Position numbers and translations under genes: made by a program. Positions 24,743-34,410 of a stretch of DNA of 64,000 bases are shown here, piece by piece (the stretch's first letter is position 1; every line of letters begins with the position of its first letter). Under the pieces are notes generated by a model. That model made no database searches, was not told where the DNA came from, and was given only the letters and a program-made list of their open reading frames with translations. The DNA comes from Herminiimonas sp. KBW02. Its GTDB lineage: Bacteria; Pseudomonadota; Gammaproteobacteria; Burkholderiales; Burkholderiaceae_D. The stretch is from assembly GCF_003852535.1 (NCBI RefSeq), contig NZ_QAJP01000004.1, forward strand, positions 1-64,000, given 5' to 3'.

Positions 24743-27553
24743 TCAAGCAGCACCTGAGCGACGCTGTAAGACACCGATCGGCGGCGCCCATCGTGCTTCT
24801 TTCAGTTTTTTGGAGGTGACTAGCGTGATATCGGCAGGCTCAAATACCTCTACGTTGTGAGTGATAGGTGTAGTTAACACATATTGTGCTCGTGTTGATT
24901 TGAGGAAGTGCCCCACGAGTTGAATGTTACGTACATCTAAATGAGCAAAAGGCTCGTCAATAAAAACAAAGCCGCCAGGCACATCTTCGTCTTTGAGCAA
25001 ACCTACGAGCAGAATCAAGGACTTAATTACTTGTTGTCCGCCCGAGGCTTCGCCATCGTTCAAGCCAATTTCGCCTTTTCCATCAAAATTGAAGCTGACT
25101 TTTAGCTCGGCTTGGCGCAATACGTTGTCATCATTCTCTAGGTGCGGTAAATCAGCGCTCACGTCGACACCAGCTAACAGGCCCAATTCGACAATATTTT
25201 TACGATAGCGTCGGATGGTTGCGCGCAACACATCGATATACCGTTCGCGAGCATTGTCCACTGCTACAGCTGCTGCCGAATTGCTTGACTTACGTGCATC
25301 AAGGTCGATACGCTGTTTGCTGACTGTTCCTCGCATAAGCGTTTGTTTTTCTTCGACAGTAGCGTCTGTTTCCCAGTTTCCGCTTTGTAATTCGTTTTCT
25401 ACCGATGTCATACGCAACTCTGCTTGTTTGGCATTCGCGTACGTAACGTAGAGTGACTCTAACGCGGTAGCAGTAACCCATCTCGAGGGAAGCTGTCGTT
25501 TCTGTGTATTTGAAGCGGTAGCTTTCGTACGTTGCTCATCGTAGCGGTTACGCCACTCTCGCTCTTGGCGGTCGGCCTCACCCTCACTGTCACGCAGCTG
25601 CCTTTGCAAGGTCTCGTAATTAGTAAGCGCTTTAGTCTGGGCTTCTACGGCGCTGGAATGTTCCAAATCCAGGCTTTGCCAGCGTTCACTGGCGGCAACG
25701 CGGGCTTGTTTGAGCGCAGGTAGCTGTCTACGACTAAGCTCGAATTCTTCACTATGTTTTGCCAATTCTTCTGCTGCACGATGCCCTTTGCTTGCCTCGA
25801 CCGCGTCATCAAATTGACGATTAACCGTTTTTTGCTTTATTGCCACCTCAGTGAGTTGCTTATCTAGCGCGTTGAGTCGCTTTTCGATGGATTCTTTACG
25901 AGCGGTGAGAGCGGCGACGCCGAACTGATAATCGCTTGCATCACTCCAGACGCTACGTCCGCCACGGCCATCTCGCAGGTAAGCAAGTGGTGTGATCCAT
26001 TCTCCGCCCCGTTTTGCGCCTTCTTTGGTATCGCTAACAAGGTGAATTTGAGCTAATTGTCGTAGTAGCCAAGTGGGTACTTTTTCCGAGAAGCGTAATA
26101 CTGCCAGCAGGCTATCAGCCGGTGGTTGCATCGGAGCGGGTGCCGTATCTGAGACAACATAGTGTCTGTAGCGCTCACGTTCAGCGATCGCCATGGCACG
26201 CCCTTCATCTTTTGGGTCATCCAAAACTACGATCCAACGAGAAGCGCGTAAAACCCCTTCCGCCGCTGCGCGCCAAGTATCGTCGGTGATTTCGATAACA
26301 TTAGCCAAGAAATGGTGGCTGATATTTTCTTGCTTGAGCATGCGCTCAAACCGTTGTACTTCGGAAGGCGGTGGCGCTTGATGCTTGCCTTGCAATCCGT
26401 CCCAAGCGCTTTGGGCTTCGTTGCGCTGGATTTCTAAGCTGCGCCACAGGTCAGCTAATTTAGACTTCTCTTGTTCCAACTCCTGCAGGCGTGCTGAGAG
26501 CTGCGCAGCATCACTCTCGACTGCCGCTAGAGACATCAGTTCGTTGGCGCGATTGACCATTTCTTCAACCGGTCGTTCGGCATCCCGTGCCTTAACTTGG
26601 GCATCCTGAGCATTTTTTTTGGCAGTTTCCAAGTCCCGTACTTTATTGACAACGGCTTGGCTCTCTTCGAATAGTCGAAGTAGTCGCGCGCTGTCGTCAG
26701 CACGTTGGCGCCGCTGCGAACTGGCATGTAGACGCTGGCGATGTAATTCTCGCAAGCGGGTGGCACTTGTCTGCCGGTCTTCATGCCAGGTCAACACAGG
26801 GATCACTTCGGTCGCGAGTAATTCCCGTTCCCGCAGCTTTATTTGATATTGGCGATAGAGGTTAACGCGTCCGTCCAGTACCGCCAACTGAGCTTCGCCG
26901 TGCGTTAACTCACGCTCAGCGGATTCGACTTCTGCGGTCAGTTCTCGTTGATGGCGGCGTGCTTCTTCATAGCGATCCAAGACTTCTTGGTCGCCGAACA
27001 CTTCAAATACTAAGCGTAGCAGCTCCTTTGGTGAGAATTCGCAGAGTCTGTCGGTTTGACCTTGTTCTAAAGCCAATACCCGGGCAATCGCCCGCGAAAG
27101 TCCAGCGCCTTCCAGGCGTTTGCGCCAATGTTCTACACCCAGCCATTCTTTATCGGCCATCTCGGCTAAGGTCTCAATCGAGACGTCGCCGTCGCTCATC
27201 GAGTAGCGCCGTTGCCAGTCGCCACCATTACGCTCAATGCGACAAGCTAGGGTAACTTGGTCTGCGTATAAAAGATTGCGTGCAAAAGGACGGGTCGACG
27301 TTTGTCGCGAATGTGGGCGGTTATCAACCGTAGCCCGTAACCAGGTCGTATCAGCATTGGCGTGACGCGCATAGGTTTTATAGCTGCGCCCCCCGGAGCA
27401 TTCCAGCCCAAGAAGGGTACGCATAGCGTCGAGCAAAGTGGTCTTGCCTGAGCCGTTTGGTCCGGCTACTGTGATAATGGCACCGTCCAACGGCAATGTC
27501 AGACGTTGGCAGTAGTCCCATTGGAGTAGTTCAAGCGATTGCAAGTGAAACAT
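24743..27553 (-). CDS. jetC: Wadjet JetC, SMC-like/MukB-like ATPase
   Basis: JetC is the SMC-like motor of Wadjet and extrudes DNA loops. The 936-residue protein has Walker A, AGPNGSGKTTLLDAM, near residue 30, a long coiled coil with a central hinge-like globular part, then the ABC signature region EASGGQQVIKSL and Walker B GGFVFIDEPFAHLD near the C-terminus. The ATG at 27553 overlaps the jetB stop by one base (TGATG), showing translational coupling. Motifs are intact, so the subunit is likely functional. The arms are shorter than in many JetC proteins of the MukB-like class. Confidence 0.92.
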   Translation of the reverse strand: MFHLQSLELLQWDYCQRLTLPLDGAIITVAGPNGSGKTTLLDAMRTLLGLECSGGRSYKTYARHANADTTWLRATVDNRPHSRQTSTRPFARNLLYADQVTLACRIERNGGDWQRRYSMSDGDVSIETLAEMADKEWLGVEHWRKRLEGAGLSRAIARVLALEQGQTDRLCEFSPKELLRLVFEVFGDQEVLDRYEEARRHQRELTAEVESAERELTHGEAQLAVLDGRVNLYRQYQIKLRERELLATEVIPVLTWHEDRQTSATRLRELHRQRLHASSQRRQRADDSARLLRLFEESQAVVNKVRDLETAKKNAQDAQVKARDAERPVEEMVNRANELMSLAAVESDAAQLSARLQELEQEKSKLADLWRSLEIQRNEAQSAWDGLQGKHQAPPPSEVQRFERMLKQENISHHFLANVIEITDDTWRAAAEGVLRASRWIVVLDDPKDEGRAMAIAERERYRHYVVSDTAPAPMQPPADSLLAVLRFSEKVPTWLLRQLAQIHLVSDTKEGAKRGGEWITPLAYLRDGRGGRSVWSDASDYQFGVAALTARKESIEKRLNALDKQLTEVAIKQKTVNRQFDDAVEASKGHRAAEELAKHSEEFELSRRQLPALKQARVAASERWQSLDLEHSSAVEAQTKALTNYETLQRQLRDSEGEADRQEREWRNRYDEQRTKATASNTQKRQLPSRWVTATALESLYVTYANAKQAELRMTSVENELQSGNWETDATVEEKQTLMRGTVSKQRIDLDARKSSNSAAAVAVDNARERYIDVLRATIRRYRKNIVELGLLAGVDVSADLPHLENDDNVLRQAELKVSFNFDGKGEIGLNDGEASGGQQVIKSLILLVGLLKDEDVPGGFVFIDEPFAHLDVRNIQLVGHFLKSTRAQYVLTTPITHNVEVFEPADITLVTSKKLKEARWAPPIGVLQRRSGAA

Positions 27554-28242
27554 CAGGCACCTTTCTCTTCATCTTGCACTTCGGGCATTTCTGCTTCTTG
27601 GCTTTTTACGCGTGTCAGTACGTCTCCCAGGGCGCCGTCAAGTATGCGCGGGGCTAGCGAGTCGTAGTCGAGCAGAAGGTCCAGCAATGGCCCTTCGATA
27701 ATGTCGTCGCCGCGGCGAAGAATGAAGCCGTTTGTTTCAAGTCGCTTGAGATTGCCATCCATTCGCGTTTTCTTCCCCAACTGCGTACCAAAATCGGCTA
27801 GTAAAGCCTTATATGAAACAACTGGGCTAACCGTAGCAGCACTAGGCAGGGGTTTGTCACTATTAAACATCTCCTCCTGGATATCCCCATTTGACGTAGA
27901 GGCACGGGCGGATTGCCGTTCCCGCTTAGGTAATACGATGAGAGACCACAACACGACTAGCAGTGAAACGGCATCGCGTGGCAATTCCAAATTATTGTTG
28001 GCATTCAGTCCCGCCTCGCCGAACACGGCTGATTCAGCGTTGCGTAAAAGAGCGACGCAGATATGATCTGCATAGATGTTATCTATTAAACGCAGACCTA
28101 CCTGTGCCAAACGCTCTTGCACGGCTTGCCACATGTCGGCTTCGATCAGAGCACGACGTACCCGTGGATGTTTACGAGGTAACCAGCGGCGTGCCAATAA
28201 CTCGGCTGCCAACAATCCAGCATCGTCAATTACTTCATTCAT
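27553..28242 (-). CDS. jetB: Wadjet JetB, MukE-like subunit
   Basis: This 229-residue protein is identified as JetB by its position between JetA and JetC and by its MukE/kite-like helical composition. It begins with a helix-rich N-terminus, PRVRRALIEADMWQAV, and has a winged-helix-like C-terminal part, KRLETNGFILRRGDDIIEGPLLDLL. Family knowledge is that JetB dimerises and binds the JetA kleisin. It overlaps jetA by eight bases and jetC by one, so all are cotranslated. The individual family match is less sure than that of JetC. Confidence 0.8.
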   Translation of the reverse strand: MNEVIDDAGLLAAELLARRWLPRKHPRVRRALIEADMWQAVQERLAQVGLRLIDNIYADHICVALLRNAESAVFGEAGLNANNNLELPRDAVSLLVVLWSLIVLPKRERQSARASTSNGDIQEEMFNSDKPLPSAATVSPVVSYKALLADFGTQLGKKTRMDGNLKRLETNGFILRRGDDIIEGPLLDLLLDYDSLAPRILDGALGDVLTRVKSQEAEMPEVQDEEKGA

Positions 28243-29623
28243 TGGATTCTCTTGAAATATCAGGATGTAACGCCCCTAGGCTTAAGGCGCACACATTAGG
28301 GTCATCAACCCGCTCAATAGCTGGAAGAAAGCTAGCTTGCCAGGGCAATCGTGCCAAATCACCGGTCTGGCCTTTTAAGGTTCGAGATTGATGGTCGCCG
28401 AGCAAAGGCAATAATTGCATGCGATAGGCCGCCTGAGAAAAACGGCCGCCGAGCACAACTTGCTGCAATGGCAAAGGCTCTGCCATTTCACCTTCCGGCA
28501 ACGCACCTAACCGGGTCAGTTGATCGATTAACTCATTCAATTCAGCTGGCATGCTGAGAACCTCTATCTCGCCCGCTGCAGCTTGCGCGGGAGGTGGGAG
28601 TCCTTCGGAACGTCTTGGATTTGGTCTGTCGCGCTCAAATTCTCCCTCGGCTACGTCCACTAATTCATGACCGCTTACAAAGATCGGCTGAACACCGATA
28701 GAAAGTGCGTCACCGAGTAATGTCGGCAAAAAAGGATAGGTTTGCAGCCATTGGCGTACGTCGGAGCTGGTAACGCCGGTACTACCCAGCGTTACTCGCT
28801 GACGGTCAGCCTGTTGTAGCGCGCGCGTGAACTGGCTGGCCATGGATAGCAAACGTGCTTGTCCATTGCCTAAGGCACGCGCTTCACGCTCCAAGCGTGC
28901 ATCGTCGTGTTCGCTACGGATTAATGCGGTAAGCGCTTCGCCGGCACGTCCGACTAATTTCAGGGCACGCTCAAAGCGCGGCTGTGCTTCACGTAATCTG
29001 GCTTCGGAACCACTAGCGATGGCGTCGGCGAATTCATCATACAAGCGAGCCAATTGCGCATGCAGATGCCGAATCTGGCTAGCATCCGAAAGACCCATGG
29101 CTTGTGCGCCCGCTACCTGCGCCAGAAGGGAAGCCATCTCATCATCTTCGCTGCTTGCCCTAGTCAGTGGAGCCAGGAGCGCTTGTACCTGTAACGCAAG
29201 TGAGGATAAATAGTAATCCTGTGCGGTTGCATCCCAGACTAGTAAAGTTAATTCCCGCAGTCGCTTAAGGACGGCGTCCAATACTTCGGGTTTGAGATTG
29301 TAGAAAAGTTGGTTGAGATCGTCTCGGAGCAATCGCCCCTTAGGCTGCGCAGCAAGTTCGAGAAACACCCATATGCGCAGGCGAGCCGCAGCATGCCCGC
29401 CCGACAACAAGCCGCGCAAGGCATCTAGTACGTCCAAATGCTGGTTTAATCCCCAAGCCAGCATGGATTCTGTCGCTAAGCTGGGATCACGAAAATACCC
29501 ATCGAAGGAGTCGAATTCTTGTTCATCAACCTGGAGCGGTTGATTCAGTTCTTCAGCCAATTTGGTTTTTCTATTAAATTGAACGCATACATCATACCGG
29601 AACGATTGCATCATTAATAACAC
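28235..29623 (-). CDS. jetA: Wadjet JetA, kleisin-like subunit
   Basis: This 462-residue protein is the first gene of the Wadjet operon and fits JetA, the MukF-like kleisin that bridges the JetC heads. The N-terminal part resembles a winged helix (LLRDDLNQLFYNLKPEVLDAVLKRLRELTLLVW). A helical middle is rich in Arg, Glu and Ala. The GTG at 29623 has AGGA 6 bases upstream and is preferred to the ATG at 29614 or 29611. Its identity rests mainly on gene order, length and secondary-structure pattern. Confidence 0.8.
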   Translation of the reverse strand: MLLMMQSFRYDVCVQFNRKTKLAEELNQPLQVDEQEFDSFDGYFRDPSLATESMLAWGLNQHLDVLDALRGLLSGGHAAARLRIWVFLELAAQPKGRLLRDDLNQLFYNLKPEVLDAVLKRLRELTLLVWDATAQDYYLSSLALQVQALLAPLTRASSEDDEMASLLAQVAGAQAMGLSDASQIRHLHAQLARLYDEFADAIASGSEARLREAQPRFERALKLVGRAGEALTALIRSEHDDARLEREARALGNGQARLLSMASQFTRALQQADRQRVTLGSTGVTSSDVRQWLQTYPFLPTLLGDALSIGVQPIFVSGHELVDVAEGEFERDRPNPRRSEGLPPPAQAAAGEIEVLSMPAELNELIDQLTRLGALPEGEMAEPLPLQQVVLGGRFSQAAYRMQLLPLLGDHQSRTLKGQTGDLARLPWQASFLPAIERVDDPNVCALSLGALHPDISRESNE

Positions 29624-29972
29624 GTCCCGTCCTCATGTTCGAGAGGGAGGGAGTATTCGCATGCTACTTGCCTGTAGTTCGTAAAGCAAAGTTACAGCTC
29701 AGAGGATTATAAAAAGTTGGCGTTCTGATTTTCTAACTTGGTGCTGAAAGCAGGCGTCTCAAGCGGTCCATGCTAATGGCAGCTTTGCTTTTGGGCTTAG
29801 TGGAAATATACGTGTGCATACTCAGCGTACCTCTGAAAAGCCAATTCCGCTCCGGCTATGAGTTGAAAAATAGTAGATTTTTACATGTGGAAGGAATTCA
29901 AATATCCCATGTTTATGGGATATTGCTCAGTCAGCCACCTCTGTATCGTTCGATTTTCTTCTGGGGTTTGAC
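29624..29972. other. Divergent intergenic region between jetA and the NYN gene
   Basis: This 349-base region should hold the promoters of the Wadjet operon and of the NYN gene. It contains a perfect 10-bp inverted repeat at 29901-29924. An open frame at 29770-30006 overlaps the NYN start and looks non-coding. Confidence 0.5.
29901..29924. promoter_or_regulatory. Perfect palindrome, ATCCCAT-N4-ATGGGAT type (site A)
   Basis: The arm AATATCCCAT (29901-29910) is the exact complement of ATGGGATATT (29915-29924), with GTTT between. The core is shared with a second site at 39240-39259. It sits 49 bases before the NYN start and is a plausible repressor operator. Confidence 0.6.
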
Positions 29973-30683
29973 ATGGCTGAGTACGCAAAGCAGGGTGATC
30001 GAGTAGCTGTTTTGGTGGATTGTGACAATACATCCCCTGAGATTCTTGAATATGCGTTACGTGTCGTTGCTCAGTTTGGACGAGTTGTCGTGCGTCGCGG
30101 CTATGGTAATCACGCCACTCTGGCAAACAAGTGGCAAGAGGCTTTAGTGCGTCTCGCATTTACGCCATGTCTTCAATATCAATACGCGGCGGGCAAGAAC
30201 ACTTCAGACATCGCACTGGCACTGGATGCACTTGAAGATTTGTTTGATCACCGTGCCGATACGTATTGCCTCGTTACCAGTGATTCAGATTTCGCATACT
30301 TGTGCCGCAAGTTGCGTGAACGTGGGGCAACCGTATGCATCGTGGGGGAAGACAAAACACCGGATGCTTTACGAAACGCCAGCGATCAGTTTTTTGAATA
30401 TCAGAAGCCCGAAGCAGAGAATGCGAAGGTGGGCACTGCCAAGAAATCTAAGAAAAGACCTAAAGCCTTGATCGCAGCCGTTTCTCTTATGGCAGCGGAG
30501 AGTGCAGAAGGATGGGTCGGTTTGGGCGCTCTGGGTCAATATATGCGTAGAACAGATCCTGGCTTTTCTCCGCAAAAGAATGGTTACGGTGGATTGCTTG
30601 AGATGGTAGAGAGCTACCCTGGTTTGACGACTCGACGAGATGGTGGAGGCCATTGGGTACAAGTAAAGGAGAAAGCTGAGTGA
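29973..30683 (+). CDS. NYN-domain (PIN-like) RNase with C-terminal LOTUS/OST-HTH
   Basis: This 236-residue protein has an NYN (LabA/DUF88) domain with the acidic catalytic residues in VLVDCDNT, NTSDIALALDALEDL and CLVTSDSDFAYL, consistent with metal-dependent RNA cleavage. After a Lys-rich linker, the C-terminus (SAEGWVGLGALGQYMRRTDPGF, then NGYGGLLEMVESYPGL) matches a LOTUS/OST-HTH RNA-binding domain. This pair is known in bacterial LabA-like proteins. GGGG precedes the ATG by 6 bases. A role in RNA surveillance or defence is inferred from its neighbours. Confidence 0.87.
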   Translation: MAEYAKQGDRVAVLVDCDNTSPEILEYALRVVAQFGRVVVRRGYGNHATLANKWQEALVRLAFTPCLQYQYAAGKNTSDIALALDALEDLFDHRADTYCLVTSDSDFAYLCRKLRERGATVCIVGEDKTPDALRNASDQFFEYQKPEAENAKVGTAKKSKKRPKALIAAVSLMAAESAEGWVGLGALGQYMRRTDPGFSPQKNGYGGLLEMVESYPGLTTRRDGGGHWVQVKEKAE

Positions 30684-31085
30684 GGTAGAGGGAGGGCAAG
30701 TAGATTAGGAAAATTCGTCGCCAAAATTCCAATTTAATAAGTGGCATTCTTTCTCTGCGATAGACTCTCCCTCATTACCTTCAGGAAGTATCATGATTAA
30801 GTCAAATCGAAATACGAATCCATTCGGAAAGCACATAGCTACTTTGGGTTATCAAGCAAATTAATTCGCGAAACTAAGACCCGACCAGATCCCGATAGAG
30901 CACGAGAGGCAACAGAACGTGCTCTCTATGCTCTATCCACTTCACTAATTTGATTGAAACTCGAAACTGAGCTCTTCGAATATCTTAGTTCTTTATCTTA
31001 GCTGGAGACTGTAACGCATGCTGGTAAGCATCATTGATAGAAGGTAAAGCGCTTAGTACATTACCACTCGATAGAAGGAAGCATT
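30684..31085. other. Intergenic region before the RloC-like gene
   Basis: This 402-base region contains a short frame at 30793-30864, listed separately. It also contains an inverted repeat, AGAGCACG with CGTGCTCT, in about 30898-30926, with no T run after it. The promoter of the large ATPase gene should lie here. Confidence 0.45.
30793..30864 (+). CDS. Possible 23-residue peptide
   Basis: A 23-codon frame begins MIKSNRNTNPFGKHIATL and has AGGAAG 6 to 7 bases upstream. It is too short to judge by composition. It may be a leader peptide or a chance frame. Confidence 0.2.
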   Translation: MIKSNRNTNPFGKHIATLGYQAN

Positions 31086-33710
31086 GTGAACGCAAAAGAA
31101 GAAAACGGGAATGCCGTATTGCAGCCATTCGAAAAATGGCTTTCCGAACGCCATAAATGGCTTCAGACGGCGGCAGTGTGGATGATTGAAAATAGAACTC
31201 GGCCTAATGAAAAGGTCATACGGCACTTCGCTGATTTGTGTTTACTTGAAGCGACCAAAGTGGAAAGTAAGGATTTTCGAAAGATCACGCCAGGATCTTT
31301 GGAACAGGCTGCAATGCGGCCGCAGCTTAGCTTAGTTGAGCTAGCTGATGTTTCTGGCGTCAATGCAATTAAGACTGGCGCTAAATTGACGTTCGGGAAG
31401 ACTGGTTTAACGGTGGTATACGGTTCTAACGGATCGGGGAAGAGCGGATATGCCCGGTTGTTAAAACAGATTTGCGGATCACGTGCAAAAGAAGATCTGC
31501 TAAAAAATGTGTTTGATAAAAAGGCTGGTGAACCAACGGCCAAGGTTTTGATCGAGAAGGGGGGCGAGAGCATTCAACTCGATTGGATCTTGGAAAATGG
31601 TGGTCTTGCAGATCTTCGCCATGTGCATGTCTTCGACGCCGCGACGGCTGCTCTGTATTTTGGGCCTAAAAATGAAGCAACTTATGAGCCTTCCAGAATG
31701 AGGTTTGTTTCTTCGCTCATTCGCCTCAGCGACGAAGTAGCTGAGGAGCTAAATTCTAGAAAAGAGCGTCTAATTAGCAAATTACCCATCATGTCACCAG
31801 CTCTGGCAGGGACGCCGTCCGCTCAATGGCTTAATGCGATGAAATTGACAACGACTCAAGCAGAGGTCGACATCGCTTGTCAATATACGGAAGAATTAGA
31901 CGCTGAAAGAGTAAGTGCAGAAGGTGCATTGGCGGAAAAGGATATTCCCGGTCGCTTGAAAGTTCTTGACCAAGAACTCCTCGCCGTAAATAACGTTAAA
32001 AGCTTATTTGAGACGTGGAAGAATGGCCTCGATGATACAAAAGTCGAAGCGATTATCGCTGCGAGGGTTGACGCCGCGCAAAAACGAAAGCTTGCGAATC
32101 AGGATGCAGAGAAGGTATTCGCCGACGCATCATTGGAGGGAGTCGGAAATGATGCCTGGAGAGCACTGTGGAATAAAGCTCGTGAATTCTCAGAAGCTCA
32201 TGCCTATGCCGGATTGGTCTATCCGCACGTTGAAGAAGATGCAAAATGTGTCCTGTGTCAGCAACCGTTGGAAAATGACGCAAAAAACCGCATGCGCCAA
32301 TTTGAAACATTTGTGAGAGGAGCTCTAGAACGCGACGCCCTGGCTTCAGAGCAAACGCTGAAAGTTCTTTTGAATGCATTGCCGGTAATTCCTAGTGTGG
32401 AGACTTGGCTAGTAAGCGCCGGTATTCTTAAGTTCGAAGAAGAGAAGGCTCAAGCCTGGCTTTCGTCGCTTCAGTCCAGAAGAACAGCTTTAGATACCGA
32501 AGATAAGAAAGAGGCGGTGGGTAGCGTGGAGTGGGAGATTGTAGGCGCATTGATTACAACTTCCATCCAAACAAAAAATCAAGAAAAGACCTCCCTGGAG
32601 GAATTGCAGAAGGACGGTACGCGACAAAAGAAGGCTGCGCGTGTGCTCGAATTATCTGCACTCCAATGGCTTAGTCAGCAAAAAAATGCCATTCTTGAAG
32701 AACTTCAGCGACGCAAGGACGTTGCTGCATTTGTCAACGCAGGCTCTCTGACATCAACAGCCTTGTTAACAAAGAAGAATACGGAGTTGTCTGTAAAGGA
32801 GCTAAGCGAAGGCTATCAGGCACGATTTGAGCTTGAGCTGAAGGCGCTAAATGGGACAAGGCTTCCTGTGATGCCTAAGAGTCGTCAGCTAGGCAAAGGT
32901 AAGGTGACTTTCAATTTGATAGTTAAGGATGCAGATGAAGGTATTAAGGCTGAATCTATTCTGAGCGAAGGAGAAAGACGAATTATCGCTTTAGCGGCTT
33001 TCCTTGCAGATATATCCGGCTCAGAGCAGAGCACACCATTTATCTTTGATGATCCAATTTCCTCGCTCGACCAAGACTTTGAGGAGCATGTCGTCGAACG
33101 ACTAGTTAGCCTTGCGCAACAACGGCAGGTGATTATTTTTACACACCGACTATCTTTGCTCGTTCTTGTAGAGACCATTGTGAAGAAACTGGCTGATCAG
33201 GCGAAGCTTCAGCAGGTGGTGGCGCCGGTTACATTGCATACTTCCTCATTGCGACGAATGGGGCGCACTGTCGGTTTGGTGAGCGACATGAGCGTACGAG
33301 ATGCAAAGCCGGAGAAGGCTTTGAATAAGCTGCTTCTCGAATCTATTCCTCAGTTGCGTAAGTTAATGGATGATAGTGATGTAGGCGGGTTCGACGAAAA
33401 AGCGAAATCTATCTGTAGTGATTTCCGAATTCTCGTTGAACGTTGTGTTGAGATTGTGCTTTTAAACGAAGTCGTTGTTAGGTTTCGCCGCAGCATCACG
33501 ACACAAGGACGAATTGCTAGTCTCGCCAGGATACGCGTAGACGATTGCGCCATGATTGATGCTCTGATGAGCAGATATTCTGTGTACGAACACTCGCAGT
33601 CAGAAGAGCTCCCAGCGCAACAGGTAGATATCGATCAGTTGGAAGAAGATGTGGCGAAGCTGTCTGGATGGGTCAAAGAGTTTTTGGCTCGACCAACTGT
33701 AAGCTCGTAG
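31086..33710 (+). CDS. RloC-like ABC/SMC-type ATPase with zinc hook
   Basis: This 874-residue ATPase resembles RloC/PrrC-type proteins. It has Walker A, YGSNGSGKSGYA, near residue 112; a coiled coil with a zinc-hook CVLC near residue 388; the ABC signature LSEGERR near 625; Walker B FIFDDPISSLD near 653; and an H-loop FTHRLS. The C-terminal region contains Arg781 and Glu785 in the spacing R-x3-E, and a later His836 in YEHS, comparable to the PrrC/RloC anticodon-nuclease triad. If that holds, it cleaves tRNA on phage infection. GTG at 31086 has AAGGAAG upstream. A general SMC-like repair or defence ATPase is the alternative. Confidence 0.65.
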   Translation: MNAKEENGNAVLQPFEKWLSERHKWLQTAAVWMIENRTRPNEKVIRHFADLCLLEATKVESKDFRKITPGSLEQAAMRPQLSLVELADVSGVNAIKTGAKLTFGKTGLTVVYGSNGSGKSGYARLLKQICGSRAKEDLLKNVFDKKAGEPTAKVLIEKGGESIQLDWILENGGLADLRHVHVFDAATAALYFGPKNEATYEPSRMRFVSSLIRLSDEVAEELNSRKERLISKLPIMSPALAGTPSAQWLNAMKLTTTQAEVDIACQYTEELDAERVSAEGALAEKDIPGRLKVLDQELLAVNNVKSLFETWKNGLDDTKVEAIIAARVDAAQKRKLANQDAEKVFADASLEGVGNDAWRALWNKAREFSEAHAYAGLVYPHVEEDAKCVLCQQPLENDAKNRMRQFETFVRGALERDALASEQTLKVLLNALPVIPSVETWLVSAGILKFEEEKAQAWLSSLQSRRTALDTEDKKEAVGSVEWEIVGALITTSIQTKNQEKTSLEELQKDGTRQKKAARVLELSALQWLSQQKNAILEELQRRKDVAAFVNAGSLTSTALLTKKNTELSVKELSEGYQARFELELKALNGTRLPVMPKSRQLGKGKVTFNLIVKDADEGIKAESILSEGERRIIALAAFLADISGSEQSTPFIFDDPISSLDQDFEEHVVERLVSLAQQRQVIIFTHRLSLLVLVETIVKKLADQAKLQQVVAPVTLHTSSLRRMGRTVGLVSDMSVRDAKPEKALNKLLLESIPQLRKLMDDSDVGGFDEKAKSICSDFRILVERCVEIVLLNEVVVRFRRSITTQGRIASLARIRVDDCAMIDALMSRYSVYEHSQSEELPAQQVDIDQLEEDVAKLSGWVKEFLARPTVSS

Positions 33711-33793
33711 CAGTGTAGAGACGACTGTAATCGACCAAAAATAGAGATTCAGATAGTGCAAAATTGTCCTCAATACATTACCGATAGACACCT

Positions 33794-34105
33794 ATGAATA
33801 TCACAGTAAATCGACAGGCTTGTTGTTCTCAAGATGACCAAATTGGTCCTCTTGAGATTAAGTACAGCATTGAAGTCGACTCAACTTTTTCATTACTTGT
33901 TGACGAAATTATTAAGTCACTTTTTCTACAGTTTTCGTCCTCTCACAATCGCATAATGGGAGAAGTAGATGGCATAGAGCTTGTTGAAATTTTCTCGCCA
34001 CACAGCGTGAATGTAAGGCAACCTGAGTTTAAAGTGAACCCAAACATGCGAGTTGTTGATGTCCTTGGTGCCAAAGCCTTAGTATTTAATTTCCGTAATG
34101 TTTGA
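33794..34105 (+). CDS. Small hypothetical protein
   Basis: This 103-residue protein has two N-terminal Cys (RQACCSQDD) and hydrophobic and beta-rich segments further on, including VRVVDVLGAKALVF-like strands. I do not recognise a family. It follows the RloC-like gene by 83 bases on the same strand and lacks a strong ribosome binding site. It might be a regulator or antitoxin-like partner, but nothing in the sequence shows this. Confidence 0.5.
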   Translation: MNITVNRQACCSQDDQIGPLEIKYSIEVDSTFSLLVDEIIKSLFLQFSSSHNRIMGEVDGIELVEIFSPHSVNVRQPEFKVNPNMRVVDVLGAKALVFNFRNV

Positions 34106-34199
34106 CACACGGATTTCTAATAACGTGTACGGCTGTGCCGATCAATGTCAGCTTTGGATCGAGAGCAGACGTCTACTAACGGCCAATAGCGGACGTCCA

Positions 34200-34239
34200 T
34201 GAAAAATAAAAGCGACCAGTTGGTCGCTTTTATTTTTCA
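34200..34239. terminator. Strong bidirectional terminator
   Basis: The arms GAAAAATAAAAGCGACCA and TGGTCGCTTTTATTTTTC (34201-34218 and 34221-34238) pair perfectly over 18 bases around a 2-base centre. T-rich 3' flanks occur on both strands. It separates the RloC-like block from the convergent RadC gene. Confidence 0.85.
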
Positions 34240-34410
34240 CTCGGAAGCCTACAAACTTGGTGGCTAGGGCTATGAATGTTAAGGAAAGATCGAAGAAAAA
34301 TGAGCGCCTACCTGATCTGTTCCAAGGTAACCTTCAGCAATAGCTTTAATAAGCCCTTCTCAATTTAAATCTCCTCCTACCGCAACTCCTAATAGGATTT
34401 GCCTTGTGAG

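Noticed and set aside
29770-30006. Open frame of 78 codons before the NYN gene
   Set aside because: It overlaps the NYN start in another frame, has no ribosome binding site and covers the palindrome at 29901-29924, so it is not likely to be coding.
34160-34200. GACGTCTACTAACG near the terminator, like part of the junction repeat
   Set aside because: The likeness to the 55123-55142 repeat is short and interrupted and could be chance.
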